Source of the DNA: Streptomyces koelreuteriae
GTDB lineage: Bacteria; Actinomycetota; Actinomycetes; Streptomycetales; Streptomycetaceae
Assembly (NCBI RefSeq): GCF_018604545.1
Contig: NZ_CP075896.1
Coordinates: 6,944,001-7,008,000 of the forward strand
Direction: 5' to 3'
Length of the DNA: 64,000 nucleotides
Position 1 is the first letter of the stretch; each line of letters starts with the position of its first letter. Both the position numbers and the translations under genes were made by a program. This document shows, piece by piece, positions 1 through 8,779 of this stretch. Below the pieces are notes generated by a model, which saw nothing but the letters and a program-made list of their open reading frames with translations, did not search any database and had not been told where the DNA came from.

Positions 1-756
1 CTGGTCGGCCGTACGGCCGTCATCACCGGAGCCGGCAGCGGCATCGGCCTCGCCGCCGCGCGCCGCCTCGCCTCCGAGGGCGCGCACGTCGTCTGCGGCG
101 ACGTCGACGAGGTACGCGGCAAGGCCGCCGCCGAGGAGACCGGCGGCACCTTCGTCAAGGTCGACGTCACCGACCCCGAGGAGGTCGAGGCGCTCTTCCG
201 GACGGCCTACGACACGTACGGCAGTGTCGACATCGCCTTCAACAACGCCGGTATCTCCCCGCCCGACGACGACTCCATCCTGGAGACCGGCCTGGAGGCC
301 TGGAAGCGCGTCCAGGAGGTCAACCTCACCTCGGTCTACCTGTGCTGCAAGGCCGCCATCCCCTACATGCGGCAGCAGAGCAAGGGCTCCATCATCAACA
401 CCGCGTCCTTCGTGGCGAGGATGGGCGCCGCCACGTCCCAGATCTCGTACACGGCCTCCAAGGGCGGCGTCCTCGCCATGTCCCGCGAACTGGGCGTGCA
501 GTTCGCCCGCGAGGGCATCCGCGTGAACGCCCTGTGCCCCGGTCCGGTCAACACCCCGCTCCTCCAGGAGCTGTTCGCCAAGGACCCGGAGCGCGCCGCG
601 CGCCGTCTGGTGCACGTCCCGGTCGGCCGCTTCGCCGAGGCCGAGGAGATCGCCGCCGCCGTCGCCTTCCTGGCCAGCGACGACTCCTCCTTCGTGAACG
701 CCACCGACTTCCTGGTCGACGGCGGGATCGCGGGGGCGTACGTGACACCCCTCTAG
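1..756 (+). CDS. SDR family oxidoreductase (5' end outside window)
   Basis: NAD(P)-dependent short-chain dehydrogenase/reductase. The frame is open from base 1, so the first few codons are missing. The Rossmann glycine motif TGAGSGIG lies at the very start, NNAG follows around residue 81, and the active-site pattern YTASKGG sits near residue 150. The C-terminus ends in the usual family segment (FLVDGGIAGAYVTPL). About 251 residues are visible, close to the typical 250 to 260. The substrate cannot be told; the closest relatives are 3-oxoacyl-ACP reductase-like enzymes. A tandem neighbour in the same direction starts 23 bases downstream but is functionally unrelated. Confidence 0.9.
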   Translation: MVGRTAVITGAGSGIGLAAARRLASEGAHVVCGDVDEVRGKAAAEETGGTFVKVDVTDPEEVEALFRTAYDTYGSVDIAFNNAGISPPDDDSILETGLEAWKRVQEVNLTSVYLCCKAAIPYMRQQSKGSIINTASFVARMGAATSQISYTASKGGVLAMSRELGVQFAREGIRVNALCPGPVNTPLLQELFAKDPERAARRLVHVPVGRFAEAEEIAAAVAFLASDDSSFVNATDFLVDGGIAGAYVTPL

Positions 757-779
757 GCCCCTGGCTCTAGAGTGCCGGG

Positions 780-1694
780 ATGAGCATGACGCCGCCGCCC
801 GGCTGGTATCCCGACCCGCACGGCCCCCATCTGGAACGCTGGTGGGACGGCACGGCCTGGACCGAGCACCGCCGCGCGCCGGGGGGCACCGCGGGCCCGG
901 TGCCCCCGCCCCCGGGCGGCGGCACCGGGCGCGCGAAGACGGTCGCCCTCGTCACCGCCGGGGCGGTCCTGGTCGCGGCGATCGTCACCGGAGCCCTGGT
1001 CCTCGCCGGCGGCGACGACAGCGGCGCGGAGACGAGGACGGTTCCGACCGCCCCCGGCCCCACGGCGTCGGACCCCTCGGAGCCGACTCCGGAGACGTCT
1101 TCCTCCGAGCCCTCCGCCGACGACCCGGCCGTCGTCGAGGACCAGCTCAACGGCGTCACCTTCCCGCTGCTCGACGGCTGGGTCCGCCCGCAGCACGTCG
1201 CCGAGGACGACGTCGTCATGACGACGGACGGCACATACGACTGCCCCGGCGACGGCACCGTCTGCCGCCACGGCCTCGTCGTCTCCCGCACGGTCACCGC
1301 GAACGACGAGAAGTCCCCCGAGGCCCTCGCCAAGGCGGACATCTCCGAGGCGGCCGAGGAGGCCTACGACCGCGACCGGATCGGCCGCAAGCCGCACGGG
1401 GGCATGGAATCCCACGAGGTCGTGAAGTCCGGGCCGGTCGCGGTGGCGGGCCGCGCCGGGTACTTCGTGCGCTGGCGCGTCCACACCGCCAAGGGGCCGG
1501 GCGGCTACGTCCAGTCGCTCGTCTTCCCCTCCAGCGTCGGCACCGAGTCACCGGTCCTCGTCCGGTACGTCTTCGACGCGGGCGAGGACGGACCGCCGCT
1601 CGCCGACATGGACCGCGTCACCAAGGGCATCCGCCCGGTCGGCGACGCGGACACGGGCGGCGGCGTCGGCAGCAGCATCGGCCCCTCGGACTGA
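780..1694 (+). CDS. DUF2510 domain membrane protein
   Basis: 304-residue protein of unknown function. The N-terminus (PPPGWYPDPHG, then RWWDGTAWTEH) is the DUF2510 signature, a short Trp-rich module common at the cytoplasmic end of actinobacterial membrane proteins. A Gly/Pro linker is followed by one hydrophobic segment at about residues 53-77, then a Thr/Ser/Pro/Glu-rich spacer and an extracytoplasmic domain of roughly 190 residues with a Cys pair (YDCPGDGTVCRHG). Topology is inferred as N-in, C-out. The role of the external domain is not recognisable. Confidence 0.85.
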   Translation: MSMTPPPGWYPDPHGPHLERWWDGTAWTEHRRAPGGTAGPVPPPPGGGTGRAKTVALVTAGAVLVAAIVTGALVLAGGDDSGAETRTVPTAPGPTASDPSEPTPETSSSEPSADDPAVVEDQLNGVTFPLLDGWVRPQHVAEDDVVMTTDGTYDCPGDGTVCRHGLVVSRTVTANDEKSPEALAKADISEAAEEAYDRDRIGRKPHGGMESHEVVKSGPVAVAGRAGYFVRWRVHTAKGPGGYVQSLVFPSSVGTESPVLVRYVFDAGEDGPPLADMDRVTKGIRPVGDADTGGGVGSSIGPSD

Positions 1695-1699
1695 CGCGG

Positions 1700-2902
1700 T
1701 TACAGGAAGGTGTGTCCCTCGCCGCGATAGGTCGGCACGGTCGCCGTCACCGCGTCGCCCTCGATCAGCCGCAGCTGGTCGAACCGCTCGCACAGCTCAC
1801 CGGCCTTCGCGTGCCGGAACCAGACCTTGTCACCGATCAGCAGATCGTCGGCCGGAGAGCCGAGCAGCGGCGTCTGCACCTCACCGGCCCCCTCCTGAGG
1901 GTCGTAGCGCAGCCCCTCGGGCAGATACGGCACGGGCGACCGGTCCGCCCCGGCGGCACCGGACGCGGGATACCCGCCACCGAGCACGGTCACCACGCCC
2001 ACCCCGGGCCGCCGTACGACCGGCTGGGCGAACAGGGCCGCCGGACGGCCGCTGAACGACGTGTAGTTGTCGAACAGCCGCGGCACGTACAGCCCCGAGC
2101 CGGCGGCGATCTCGGTCACCGAGTCCTCCGCCGCCGTGTGCTGCACCGAGCCGGTGCCGCCGCCGTTGACGAACTCAAGCCCCGGCACCACGGCCCGCAC
2201 CGCGCGCACCACCTCCGCACGCCGCTCGGCGAGTTCACGCCTGGCGGCGGCCTGCATCAGCCGCACGGCACGCGAGCGCAGCGGGCGCCCCGCCACCGCG
2301 TCCCCGACACCGGCGACGTGTCCCTCGTACGCCATGATCCCCACGACCTCGAAGCCGGGCCGCCGGGCCACGGCCCGGGCCACGTCCGCGACCTGCGCGG
2401 GGGAGTGCAGCGGCGAACGCCGGGCCCCGACGCGCACGCGCCCACCGAGCAGCCGCAGGGACGTGTCCAACTCCAGGCACACCCGCACCACTTCACGCCC
2501 ACCGCCCCGCGAGGCGTCGATCAGATCGAGCTGCGCGACATCGTCGACCATGACGGTGACGGCGGCGGCGAGCTTGGGATCACCGGCCAGCTCGGCGTAC
2601 GCGGCACGGTCGGCCGACGGGTAGGCGAGCAGCACGTCCTCGAACCCCGAGCGGGCCAGCCACAGCGACTCGGCGAGCGTGAAGGACATGATCCCGGCGA
2701 AACCGTCCCGGGCCAGGACGCGTTCCAGCAGCGCCCGGCACCGCACGGACTTGCTGGCGACCCGTACGGGCTTGCCCCCGGCGCGGCGGACCAGATCGGC
2801 GGCGTTGGCGTCGAAGGCCTCCAGGTCCACGATCGCGAGAGGGGCGTCGAGATGGGCTGTGGCCCGGTCGTAACGGGCCCGGTCGGCGGCGCGCGCAGTC
2901 AT
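1700..2902 (-). CDS. PLP-dependent amino acid deaminase/aldolase
   Basis: 400-residue enzyme of the alanine-racemase-fold type III PLP family, annotated in relatives as amino acid deaminase/aldolase and related to D-threonine aldolase and D-serine dehydratase. The PLP lysine is expected at about K51 in VRVASKSVRC. The EGH segment in the middle of the barrel and the C-terminal DKVWFRHAKAGELCERFD fit the D-serine-dehydratase-like C-terminal domain, where His and Cys usually bind a metal. The start is the ATG at 2902. The frame remains open far upstream on this strand, but that is antisense to the proline-rich gene and is not coding. Substrate unknown. Confidence 0.85.
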   Translation of the reverse strand: MTARAADRARYDRATAHLDAPLAIVDLEAFDANAADLVRRAGGKPVRVASKSVRCRALLERVLARDGFAGIMSFTLAESLWLARSGFEDVLLAYPSADRAAYAELAGDPKLAAAVTVMVDDVAQLDLIDASRGGGREVVRVCLELDTSLRLLGGRVRVGARRSPLHSPAQVADVARAVARRPGFEVVGIMAYEGHVAGVGDAVAGRPLRSRAVRLMQAAARRELAERRAEVVRAVRAVVPGLEFVNGGGTGSVQHTAAEDSVTEIAAGSGLYVPRLFDNYTSFSGRPAALFAQPVVRRPGVGVVTVLGGGYPASGAAGADRSPVPYLPEGLRYDPQEGAGEVQTPLLGSPADDLLIGDKVWFRHAKAGELCERFDQLRLIEGDAVTATVPTYRGEGHTFL

Positions 2903-3171
2903 GAACGCAGCCTGCCAGACTGGATTACCGCAGGGTAGGGGGACGTTCCGGGCAGATGCCCCGGGCTCGTGGACTGGTTCCCGTATCCGCAGGAACAAGC
3001 CGTAGAGTGACGCGCACGTACGGCGGAACGGGCCGGCCGGGGATCCGCGCCGGGATGACGCTCCGTCCGTACGGGTATGTGTGCCCGGGACGATTACGTG
3101 CCGGGCCTCGGGCAGGACGCCACCGGCCCGCGCAGAACGCAGCGGCCCGGGCACGAGGAAACGGGGGGTGC

Positions 3172-5199
3172 ATGAGCACGGAAGCGCGGCGTGCCCCTTT
3201 CCCCCCACGCCCCACCAGCCCACCGCGTCCCCCACACCCCCCGGAGAACACGACACCCACGGACGACGCCGCGTCGCCCGCGGACCCGCTCGACTCTTCT
3301 GACCCCGGCCGGCCGACCAGGACGCGTGGTGTGTCGGACGGGCGTGGGTTCTTCGACGCCGGCGGCATGACGACAGAGACGCAGGGCCCCTCCTCGGCGC
3401 GCGAGGCCACCTCGACGGACTCTGCCACCGAGGACCGGGCCACGTCCCGTGGGCGTATCGGCGCGGGTGGCTCATCGTCAGGCGACGGCACCGGTCCGGG
3501 CTCCTCCGGTTCCGTTGGCGGTTCGAACGGGCGCCCCCGCTTCCCGAGCCTCGGTGCCACCGCGCCCGAGCGCACGGAGTCGACGACCCCGCCCCCGCCG
3601 CTCGCCTCCGCCCGCTTCCCGGACACGCCGCCCGGCGTCCGCCCCGAGACCCGGCCAGAGCCGAACAAGCCGTCCACCCGGCCCGGCGTCCGCCCCGAGT
3701 CGAACAGGCCGTCCACGCCCCCGCCGTTCGCCTCCGCCCGCTTCCCGGACACGCCGCCCGGCGCTCGCCCCGAGGCCCGGTCAGAGCCGAACAAGCCGTC
3801 CACCCGGCCTGGCGTCCGCCCCGAGTCGAACAGGCCGTCCACGCCCCCCGGCGCCCGCCCCGAGTCGAATGGGCCGTCCACCCCGCTCGGCGTCCGCCCT
3901 GAGTCGAACAAGTCGGCCACACCGCCTGCCACCCCTCCGCGCCCCGGTCACCTGCCGGGCGCCTCCGGACGGCCCGGGCCGCTCCCCGCGCCGCGCCGTG
4001 CCGGCGCTCCCGCCGAGGACGCGGCGGAGACGACCCGGCGCCTGCGGCCGATCCCCGCAGACCCGGCACCCGCCGAAACCGCCGGAACCGCCGGAACCGC
4101 CGGAACCGCCGGAACCTCCGGCCGTCCCGGTCCCGTACGCCCCGGCACCCCGCCGCGCCCCACCCGTGAGCCGCAGGCCGGTACGGGCCTGCTCGGCGGA
4201 GCCGATGCCGGTTCCGGTGCCATGCCCGCGATGAGCATGCCGCCCGCGCCCACCCAGCGCCCCCGCCCCGCGACCCCGGCCCCTCCGCCCCCGGAGTCCC
4301 CCCGCGTCTCGCCCGACCCGGCCTTCTCCTGGAGCGCGAGCGGCCCCCTGACCCCCGGCGGGACACTCACCGGCGCCCGGCCCGTCGTGTCGTTCGGGCA
4401 GCCCGAGGTGTACGACGACGACGCCCGGCCCCGCCTGCTCGGCCGACGCGGTGCGTCGCAGGCCGCCGCTGCCGCCGCCTGTCTCGTGCTCGGGCTGGGA
4501 CTCATCTCGGGTGCCGTCACCGGCAGCTGGCTGATCGGGGACTCCGGCGAGGAGGGCTCGCGCAGCACCTTCTCCACGGCCGGGAGCCTCTGGCACAGCG
4601 TCCCCGTCGACCAGCTCTTCCCGCCCACCGTGCAGGGCAAGGGCGCCGGCCCCGGCGGCGCCGACCGCACCTGGACCCGTATCGCCGTCGCCCCCGACAG
4701 CGGCTGCGAGGACGCCTTCGACCCCCTGCTGCGCAAGGCCCTCGCCCCCGTCGGCTGCGAGCGGCTCCTGCGCGCCACCTACACCGACGCCACCCAGAGC
4801 TACGTGACCACCGTCGGCCTGCTCTTCACCACGGCCGACGCCCCGGGCATGACCTCCCTCGCGAACCGTTTCCGCAAGGAGCGCCTGGACCGCCGCAGCG
4901 ACCTGATGCCCCTGCCGTACGCCGCGAAGAACACCCCCGCCGCCGACTTCGGCAGGGGACAGCGAGCCGCCTGGACCGTCTCCGTGCTCACCGAGGCCCC
5001 GGTCGTCGTCTACGCCGTCTCCGGCTGGGCCGACGGCCGCACCGTCGACGACCCGCAGCCCGCCGAGGACGCCATGGAGCCGAACGCCACCACCGCCCCG
5101 GCCCAGGCCGGCCTCGGCAACGAGGCGCAGGGCCTCGCCGACCGCGTCGAACGCGACCTCCGCAGAAACGTCCGCTCGGCCACGGAGCAGCCGTCGTGA
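3172..5199 (+). CDS. Proline-rich single-pass membrane protein upstream of mycosin
   Basis: About 675 residues. The first two thirds are low-complexity Pro/Arg/Ser/Thr/Glu sequence including a 42-residue tandem repeat encoded by a 126-base DNA repeat, and a TAGTAGTAGT run. One transmembrane helix (AAAAACLVLGLGLISGAVTG) lies near residue 445, followed by an external domain of about 220 residues with two Cys (SGCEDAFD and VGCERLL). The ATG at 3172 is chosen because a G-rich ribosome site precedes it directly; the open frame extends to 2956 without one. The stop overlaps the GTG of the protease gene (GTGA), implying translational coupling and joint function at the membrane. The external domain has no known function. 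Confidence 0.75.
   Translation: MSTEARRAPFPPRPTSPPRPPHPPENTTPTDDAASPADPLDSSDPGRPTRTRGVSDGRGFFDAGGMTTETQGPSSAREATSTDSATEDRATSRGRIGAGGSSSGDGTGPGSSGSVGGSNGRPRFPSLGATAPERTESTTPPPPLASARFPDTPPGVRPETRPEPNKPSTRPGVRPESNRPSTPPPFASARFPDTPPGARPEARSEPNKPSTRPGVRPESNRPSTPPGARPESNGPSTPLGVRPESNKSATPPATPPRPGHLPGASGRPGPLPAPRRAGAPAEDAAETTRRLRPIPADPAPAETAGTAGTAGTAGTSGRPGPVRPGTPPRPTREPQAGTGLLGGADAGSGAMPAMSMPPAPTQRPRPATPAPPPPESPRVSPDPAFSWSASGPLTPGGTLTGARPVVSFGQPEVYDDDARPRLLGRRGASQAAAAAACLVLGLGLISGAVTGSWLIGDSGEEGSRSTFSTAGSLWHSVPVDQLFPPTVQGKGAGPGGADRTWTRIAVAPDSGCEDAFDPLLRKALAPVGCERLLRATYTDATQSYVTTVGLLFTTADAPGMTSLANRFRKERLDRRSDLMPLPYAAKNTPAADFGRGQRAAWTVSVLTEAPVVVYAVSGWADGRTVDDPQPAEDAMEPNATTAPAQAGLGNEAQGLADRVERDLRRNVRSATEQPS
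3598..3849 (+). repeat. 126-base in-frame tandem repeat in proline-rich gene
   Basis: Two consecutive, nearly identical copies with period 126 bases (3598-3723 and 3724-3849), followed by shorter degenerate copies of the RPESN-PST motif to about 3920. The period is 42 codons, so the frame is kept. It encodes a disordered Pro-rich region, and copy number is expected to vary between strains. Confidence 0.8.
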
Positions 5200-6416
5200 A
5201 AGCCGTAAGCCGCCCGGCCGGACAAGCCTTCGCGCCACGGCGAGCCGTCGCGACCCGGCGGGCCGGAGCCCTCGGCGTCCTGCTCGCCGCGGGCCTCGTC
5301 CTCCTGCCCGCCCCCGCCGCCCACGCCGACAGCATCCGCGCCCAGCAGTGGGCCCTGGAGGCCATGCACACCCAGGAGGCCTGGCAGACCACCAAGGGCG
5401 ACGGCATCACCGTCGCCGTCCTGGACACCGGTGTCGAGGCCGACCACCCCGACCTGGTCGGCAATGTCCTCACCGGCAAGGACCTGGTCGGCTTCGGAGC
5501 CGAGCCGGGCGAGCGCGCCTGGGCCCGGCACGGCACCGCCATGGCCGGCATCATCGCCGGCCACGGACACGGCCCGGGCAACGCCGACGGCGTCCTCGGC
5601 ATCGCCCCCGAGGCAAAGATCCTCCCCGTCCGCGTGATCCTGGAGGACGGCGACCCCTCCCGCGCCAAGGCCCGCAGCACCCGCGGCAACGCCCTCGCCG
5701 AGGGCATCCGCTGGGCCGCCGACCACGGCGCCGACGTCATCAACCTCTCCCTCGGCGACGACTCCGCCTCCGCCCACCCCGAACCCACCGAGGACGCGGC
5801 CATCCAGTACGCCCTGAAGAAGGGGGTGGTCGTCGTCGCCTCCTCGGGCAACGGCGGCGAGAAGGGCGACCACATCTCCTACCCGGCCGCCTACCCGGGC
5901 GTCATCGCCGCCACCGCCGTCGACCGCTCCGGAACCCGCGCCACCTTCTCCACCCGCCGCTGGTACGCCACCGTCAGCGCCCCCGGCGTCGACGTCGTCA
6001 TCGCCGACCCCGACCACAAGTACTACGAGGGCTGGGGCACCAGCGCCGCCGCCGCCTTCGTCTCCGGCGCCGCCGCCCTGGTCAAGGCCGCCCACCCGGA
6101 CCTGACCCCGGCCCAGATCAAGTCGCTCCTCGAGGACACCGCCCGCAACGCCCCCGTCGGGGGCCGCGACGACTCCCGGGGCTTCGGCTTCATCGACCCG
6201 GCCGCCGCCATCAAGGCCGCCGACGGGCTGAAGCCGGAGGGCCTGCGCGCGGTGTCGCACAGCGAGAAGTACTTCGGCAGCGGCCCGGACGACGAGTCCT
6301 TGGGCGGCGACACCGCCGACTGGGCCGCCCCTCTCGCGGGCAGTGCCGGTGGCGTCCTGCTGGTGGCGGCCGTGGTCCTGTGGCGCGGCCGCCGTACGCA
6401 CCGCGACGACTTCTAG
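5196..6416 (+). CDS. mycP: Type VII secretion-associated serine protease (mycosin, S8 family)
   Basis: 406-residue subtilase. A signal peptide ends near AHA44. The catalytic triad is visible as D77 (VAVLDTGV), H112 (RHGTAMAG) and S283 (GTSAAAAFVSG), with oxyanion-hole N219 (SSGNG). The usual Pro after the Ser motif is replaced by Phe. A C-terminal membrane anchor (VLLVAAVVLWRGRR) places the catalytic domain outside the cell. The GTG start overlaps the previous stop. In ESX systems mycosins are secretion components or processing proteases, but no WXG100, EccC or other ESX gene is in this window, so this may be an orphan paralogue. Its likely partner is the coupled proline-rich protein. Confidence 0.88.
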   Translation: MKAVSRPAGQAFAPRRAVATRRAGALGVLLAAGLVLLPAPAAHADSIRAQQWALEAMHTQEAWQTTKGDGITVAVLDTGVEADHPDLVGNVLTGKDLVGFGAEPGERAWARHGTAMAGIIAGHGHGPGNADGVLGIAPEAKILPVRVILEDGDPSRAKARSTRGNALAEGIRWAADHGADVINLSLGDDSASAHPEPTEDAAIQYALKKGVVVVASSGNGGEKGDHISYPAAYPGVIAATAVDRSGTRATFSTRRWYATVSAPGVDVVIADPDHKYYEGWGTSAAAAFVSGAAALVKAAHPDLTPAQIKSLLEDTARNAPVGGRDDSRGFGFIDPAAAIKAADGLKPEGLRAVSHSEKYFGSGPDDESLGGDTADWAAPLAGSAGGVLLVAAVVLWRGRRTHRDDF

Positions 6417-6476
6417 CCGTCGAGGGACCCCAACCCCTGCCGAGGCGGCGGCACCCGGCCGATAGGGTCGACGACC

Positions 6477-7205
6477 GTGGCGAACAAGAACATCCCCGAC
6501 TCCGGCTTCTCCGACGACGACGGCTCCGCCGACCCCCGGCTGAGCGCGGCCCTCACCGCCTGGTCGGAGGACCGCGGCGCGGTCGGCCCGGTCCTCGACG
6601 CCCTCAAGGGCGCCCGGCTGCTCGTCCCCGTCGTGGCCGTGCTCGGCGAGGTCGAGGAGGACGAGCGGGGACTGCGCCACGAGAAGACCAGCGACATGGC
6701 CGTACCGACGCTGAAGGCCGGAAGCCGCACCGCTTTGCCCGCCTTCACGTCCACGGAGTCCCTCGCCCGCTGGGACCCGGCGGCCCGCCCCGTCGCCGTG
6801 CCCCTGCACCAGGCGCTCCAGGCCGCCGCCCACGAGAAGGCGGACACGGTCGTGCTGGATCTGGCCGGGCCCGTGCCCTTCGAACTCACCGGCTCCGCGC
6901 TGCTCGCCCTCGCGGAGGGCCGCTCGACCACCGACCCGCTGGCCGACCCGGCCGTGATCACGGCCGTACGCGCGGCCGTGGCCGCCGAGCCCGCCGTCCT
7001 GCGCGCCCATCTCGGACCGGGCCGCGCCGACGGCACCCTCGCTCTGGTCCTCGCCCCGTCCGCGACCCCGGCCGAGGCCGCCCGGTCCGTCGCCGAGCGG
7101 CTCGCCGCCGACGAAACGCTGAGGGCCCGCCTGGTGCGCGGCCTCGACCTGGCACTTCTGCCGGCCGAGGCGACGCCCCCGGGCGAGCCCTTGTTCGAAC
7201 GCTGA
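6477..7205 (+). CDS. SseB family protein
   Basis: 242-residue soluble protein. The central part (LVPVVAVLGEVEEDE, then MAVPTLKAGSRTALPAFTSTESLARWDP) matches the SseB N-terminal domain, a fold of uncertain biochemical role found in enterobacterial SseB and widespread in actinobacteria. It starts with GTG at 6477. It lies in the same orientation as the mycosin gene, 60 bases downstream, and converges on the DUF1844 gene. No catalytic residues can be named. Confidence 0.85.
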   Translation: MANKNIPDSGFSDDDGSADPRLSAALTAWSEDRGAVGPVLDALKGARLLVPVVAVLGEVEEDERGLRHEKTSDMAVPTLKAGSRTALPAFTSTESLARWDPAARPVAVPLHQALQAAAHEKADTVVLDLAGPVPFELTGSALLALAEGRSTTDPLADPAVITAVRAAVAAEPAVLRAHLGPGRADGTLALVLAPSATPAEAARSVAERLAADETLRARLVRGLDLALLPAEATPPGEPLFER

Positions 7206-7268
7206 CGGACCTGCCGCTCCCGGCCGGCCTCAGTGACCCGCCGTAGAAGCGACCGGCCGTGGAAGTGG

Positions 7269-7625
7269 CTAGCCGTAGACCGGGCCCGTGTACTTCTCGC
7301 CCGGCCCCTGGCCCGGCTCGTCCGGGCTCAGCGACGCCTCGCGGAACGCCAGCTGCAGCGACTTCAGGCCGTCGCGCAGCGGCGAGGCGTGGAAGGAGCT
7401 GATCTCGGTCGCGGAGGCGTCCAGCAGGCCGGCCAGCGCGTGCACCAGCTTGCGGGCCTCGTCCAGGTCCTTGTGCTTGTCGCCCTCCTCGGTCAGACCG
7501 AGCTTCACCGCGGCGGCGCTCATCAGGTTGACGGCGACCGTCACGATCACCTCGACCGCCGGGACCTCGGCGATGTCGCGGGCCATGGCGTCGAAGTCGG
7601 GGGATTCAGGAGGGGTCTCACTCAT
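7269..7625 (-). CDS. DUF1844 domain protein
   Basis: 118-residue acidic cytoplasmic protein. The segment from AEVPAVEVIVTVAVNLMSAAAVKLGL through DLDEARKLVHALAGLLDA is the DUF1844 core, a small helical domain of unknown function conserved just upstream of infC in many actinobacteria. ATG 7625 is chosen over the upstream in-frame ATG at 7673, which would add a Pro/Gly-rich extension. It is transcribed divergently from the infC operon. Confidence 0.85.
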   Translation of the reverse strand: MSETPPESPDFDAMARDIAEVPAVEVIVTVAVNLMSAAAVKLGLTEEGDKHKDLDEARKLVHALAGLLDASATEISSFHASPLRDGLKSLQLAFREASLSPDEPGQGPGEKYTGPVYG

Positions 7626-7882
7626 GCCCCACACGATAGGCGCAGGGCGGCCCCCTGCCGCACCAGGCCCCACGGCGCACCAATTAGCCGTTCCTGGCCA
7701 TTGCTGGTAACCTCGTGTAACGACCGGTCGGACCCGTATGCCTCACGGCCCGCGAGCCCGACCCACAAGTGGAGGCTTTCGAACTCCCACCTGATCGCCC
7801 CCAGGGCGGCGGGTCACCGGTCAGACGATCCCGTCCCAGCGGCGGCGATCCGTCCGAAAGCGCGCCCCGCGGTCACCGCGGC

Positions 7883-7908
7883 GGTGCTCCGGTAGTTCGA
7901 GGAGCCCC
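7883..7908 (+). promoter_or_regulatory. Candidate antiterminator hairpin, infC leader
   Basis: GGTGCTCC (7883-7890) pairs with GGAGCCCC (7901-7908) at 7 of 8 positions across a 10-base loop. The 3' arm contains most of the 5' arm of the following terminator stem, so the two structures exclude each other. This is inferred from sequence only. Confidence 0.5.
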
Positions 7909-7934
7909 GCCTGGGATCGTCCGGGGCATTTTTT
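7904..7934 (+). terminator. Intrinsic terminator (attenuator) in infC leader
   Basis: GCCCCG (7904-7909) pairs with CGGGGC (7922-7927) and is followed at once by a run of six T (7929-7934), which is unusual in such GC-rich DNA. It lies about 86 bases upstream of infC on the coding strand and after no gene, so premature termination of the infC transcript is the simplest reading. Confidence 0.65.
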
Positions 7935-8019
7935 CTGCTTCGGCGCGGTTAGGTCTATCGAATAGAGACGTTACGCGGCCGTCCGCCAGACCGTCGCGTG
8001 GTGCTACCGAGGAGGATCC

Positions 8020-8670
8020 ATCAGCGCCGAGCCCCGCATCAACGACCGGATTCGCGTTCCCGAGGTGCGACTTGTCGGTCCCAGTGGCGAGCAGGTGGGC
8101 ATCGTCCCCCTGGCCAAGGCACTGGAGCTTGCGCAGGAGTACGACCTGGACCTGGTCGAGGTCGCGGCGAATGCCCGTCCGCCCGTGTGCAAGCTCATGG
8201 ACTACGGGAAGTTCAAGTACGAGTCGGCCATGAAGGCCCGTGAGGCGCGCAAGAACCAGGCGCACACGGTCATCAAGGAGATGAAGCTCCGGCCGAAGAT
8301 CGACCCGCACGACTATGACACCAAGAAGGGTCACGTCGTCCGGTTCCTCAAGCAGGGCGACAAGGTCAAGATCACGATCATGTTCCGTGGTCGCGAGCAG
8401 TCCCGGCCTGAGCTGGGCTACCGACTGCTGCAGCGTCTCGCGGAGGACGTCCAGGACCTCGGTTTCGTCGAGTCGAACCCGAAGCAGGACGGCCGAAACA
8501 TGATCATGGTCCTCGGTCCGCACAAGAAGAAGACCGAGGCGATGGCCGAGGCTCGCCAGGCGCAGGAGGCCCGCAAGGCGGAAGCGAAGGCCAACCCCGG
8601 CCGCTCGCAGAACGCCGCGGAAGCCGACGCGGACGTCGAGGCGCCGGCCGAGGAGCCCGCCGAGGCGTGA
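8020..8670 (+). CDS. infC: Translation initiation factor IF-3
   Basis: 216-residue IF3, which binds the 30S subunit and checks initiator tRNA and start-codon pairing. The N-terminus reads SAEPRINDRIRVPEVRLVG, then CKLMDYGKFKYE (N-terminal domain and linker), and the C-terminal domain includes MFRGREQSRPELG. The only start that gives the conserved N-terminus is ATC at 8020, 4 bases after AGGAGG (8010-8015). A rare start codon in infC is the known basis of IF3 autoregulation (AUU in E. coli). A GTG at 8065 would remove 15 conserved residues. The C-terminal tail is Ala/Glu-rich. First gene of infC-rpmI-rplT. Confidence 0.95.
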   Translation: MSAEPRINDRIRVPEVRLVGPSGEQVGIVPLAKALELAQEYDLDLVEVAANARPPVCKLMDYGKFKYESAMKAREARKNQAHTVIKEMKLRPKIDPHDYDTKKGHVVRFLKQGDKVKITIMFRGREQSRPELGYRLLQRLAEDVQDLGFVESNPKQDGRNMIMVLGPHKKKTEAMAEARQAQEARKAEAKANPGRSQNAAEADADVEAPAEEPAEA

Positions 8671-8779
8671 CCCCTGGGGACGCGAGTCCCGAGGAAGCAA
8701 TCGAAACAAGACGACGCTCCACCGTGCCCGGTTTCACGACCGGGCACCGGAGCGCCACCGACGAGGAGAGTACGGCGCT

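Larger units (their letters stand above)
7626..8019 (+). promoter_or_regulatory. Long leader region of the infC operon
   Basis: Nearly 400 bases without a convincing gene between the DUF1844 and infC starts. It holds an attenuator-like pair of hairpins (see separate entries) about 90 bases before infC. Promoter elements were not identified confidently; TAACCT near 7708 is a weak candidate -10 with TTAGCC upstream. In other bacteria the infC-rpmI-rplT mRNA is autoregulated by IF3 and L20, so a regulated leader is expected here. Confidence 0.5.

Noticed and set aside
2903..4366. N-terminal extension of the deaminase/aldolase frame up to 4366 (minus)
   Set aside because: It runs antisense through the proline-rich gene, is repetitive Arg/Gly/Ala sequence, and the enzyme family begins at the ATG 2902.
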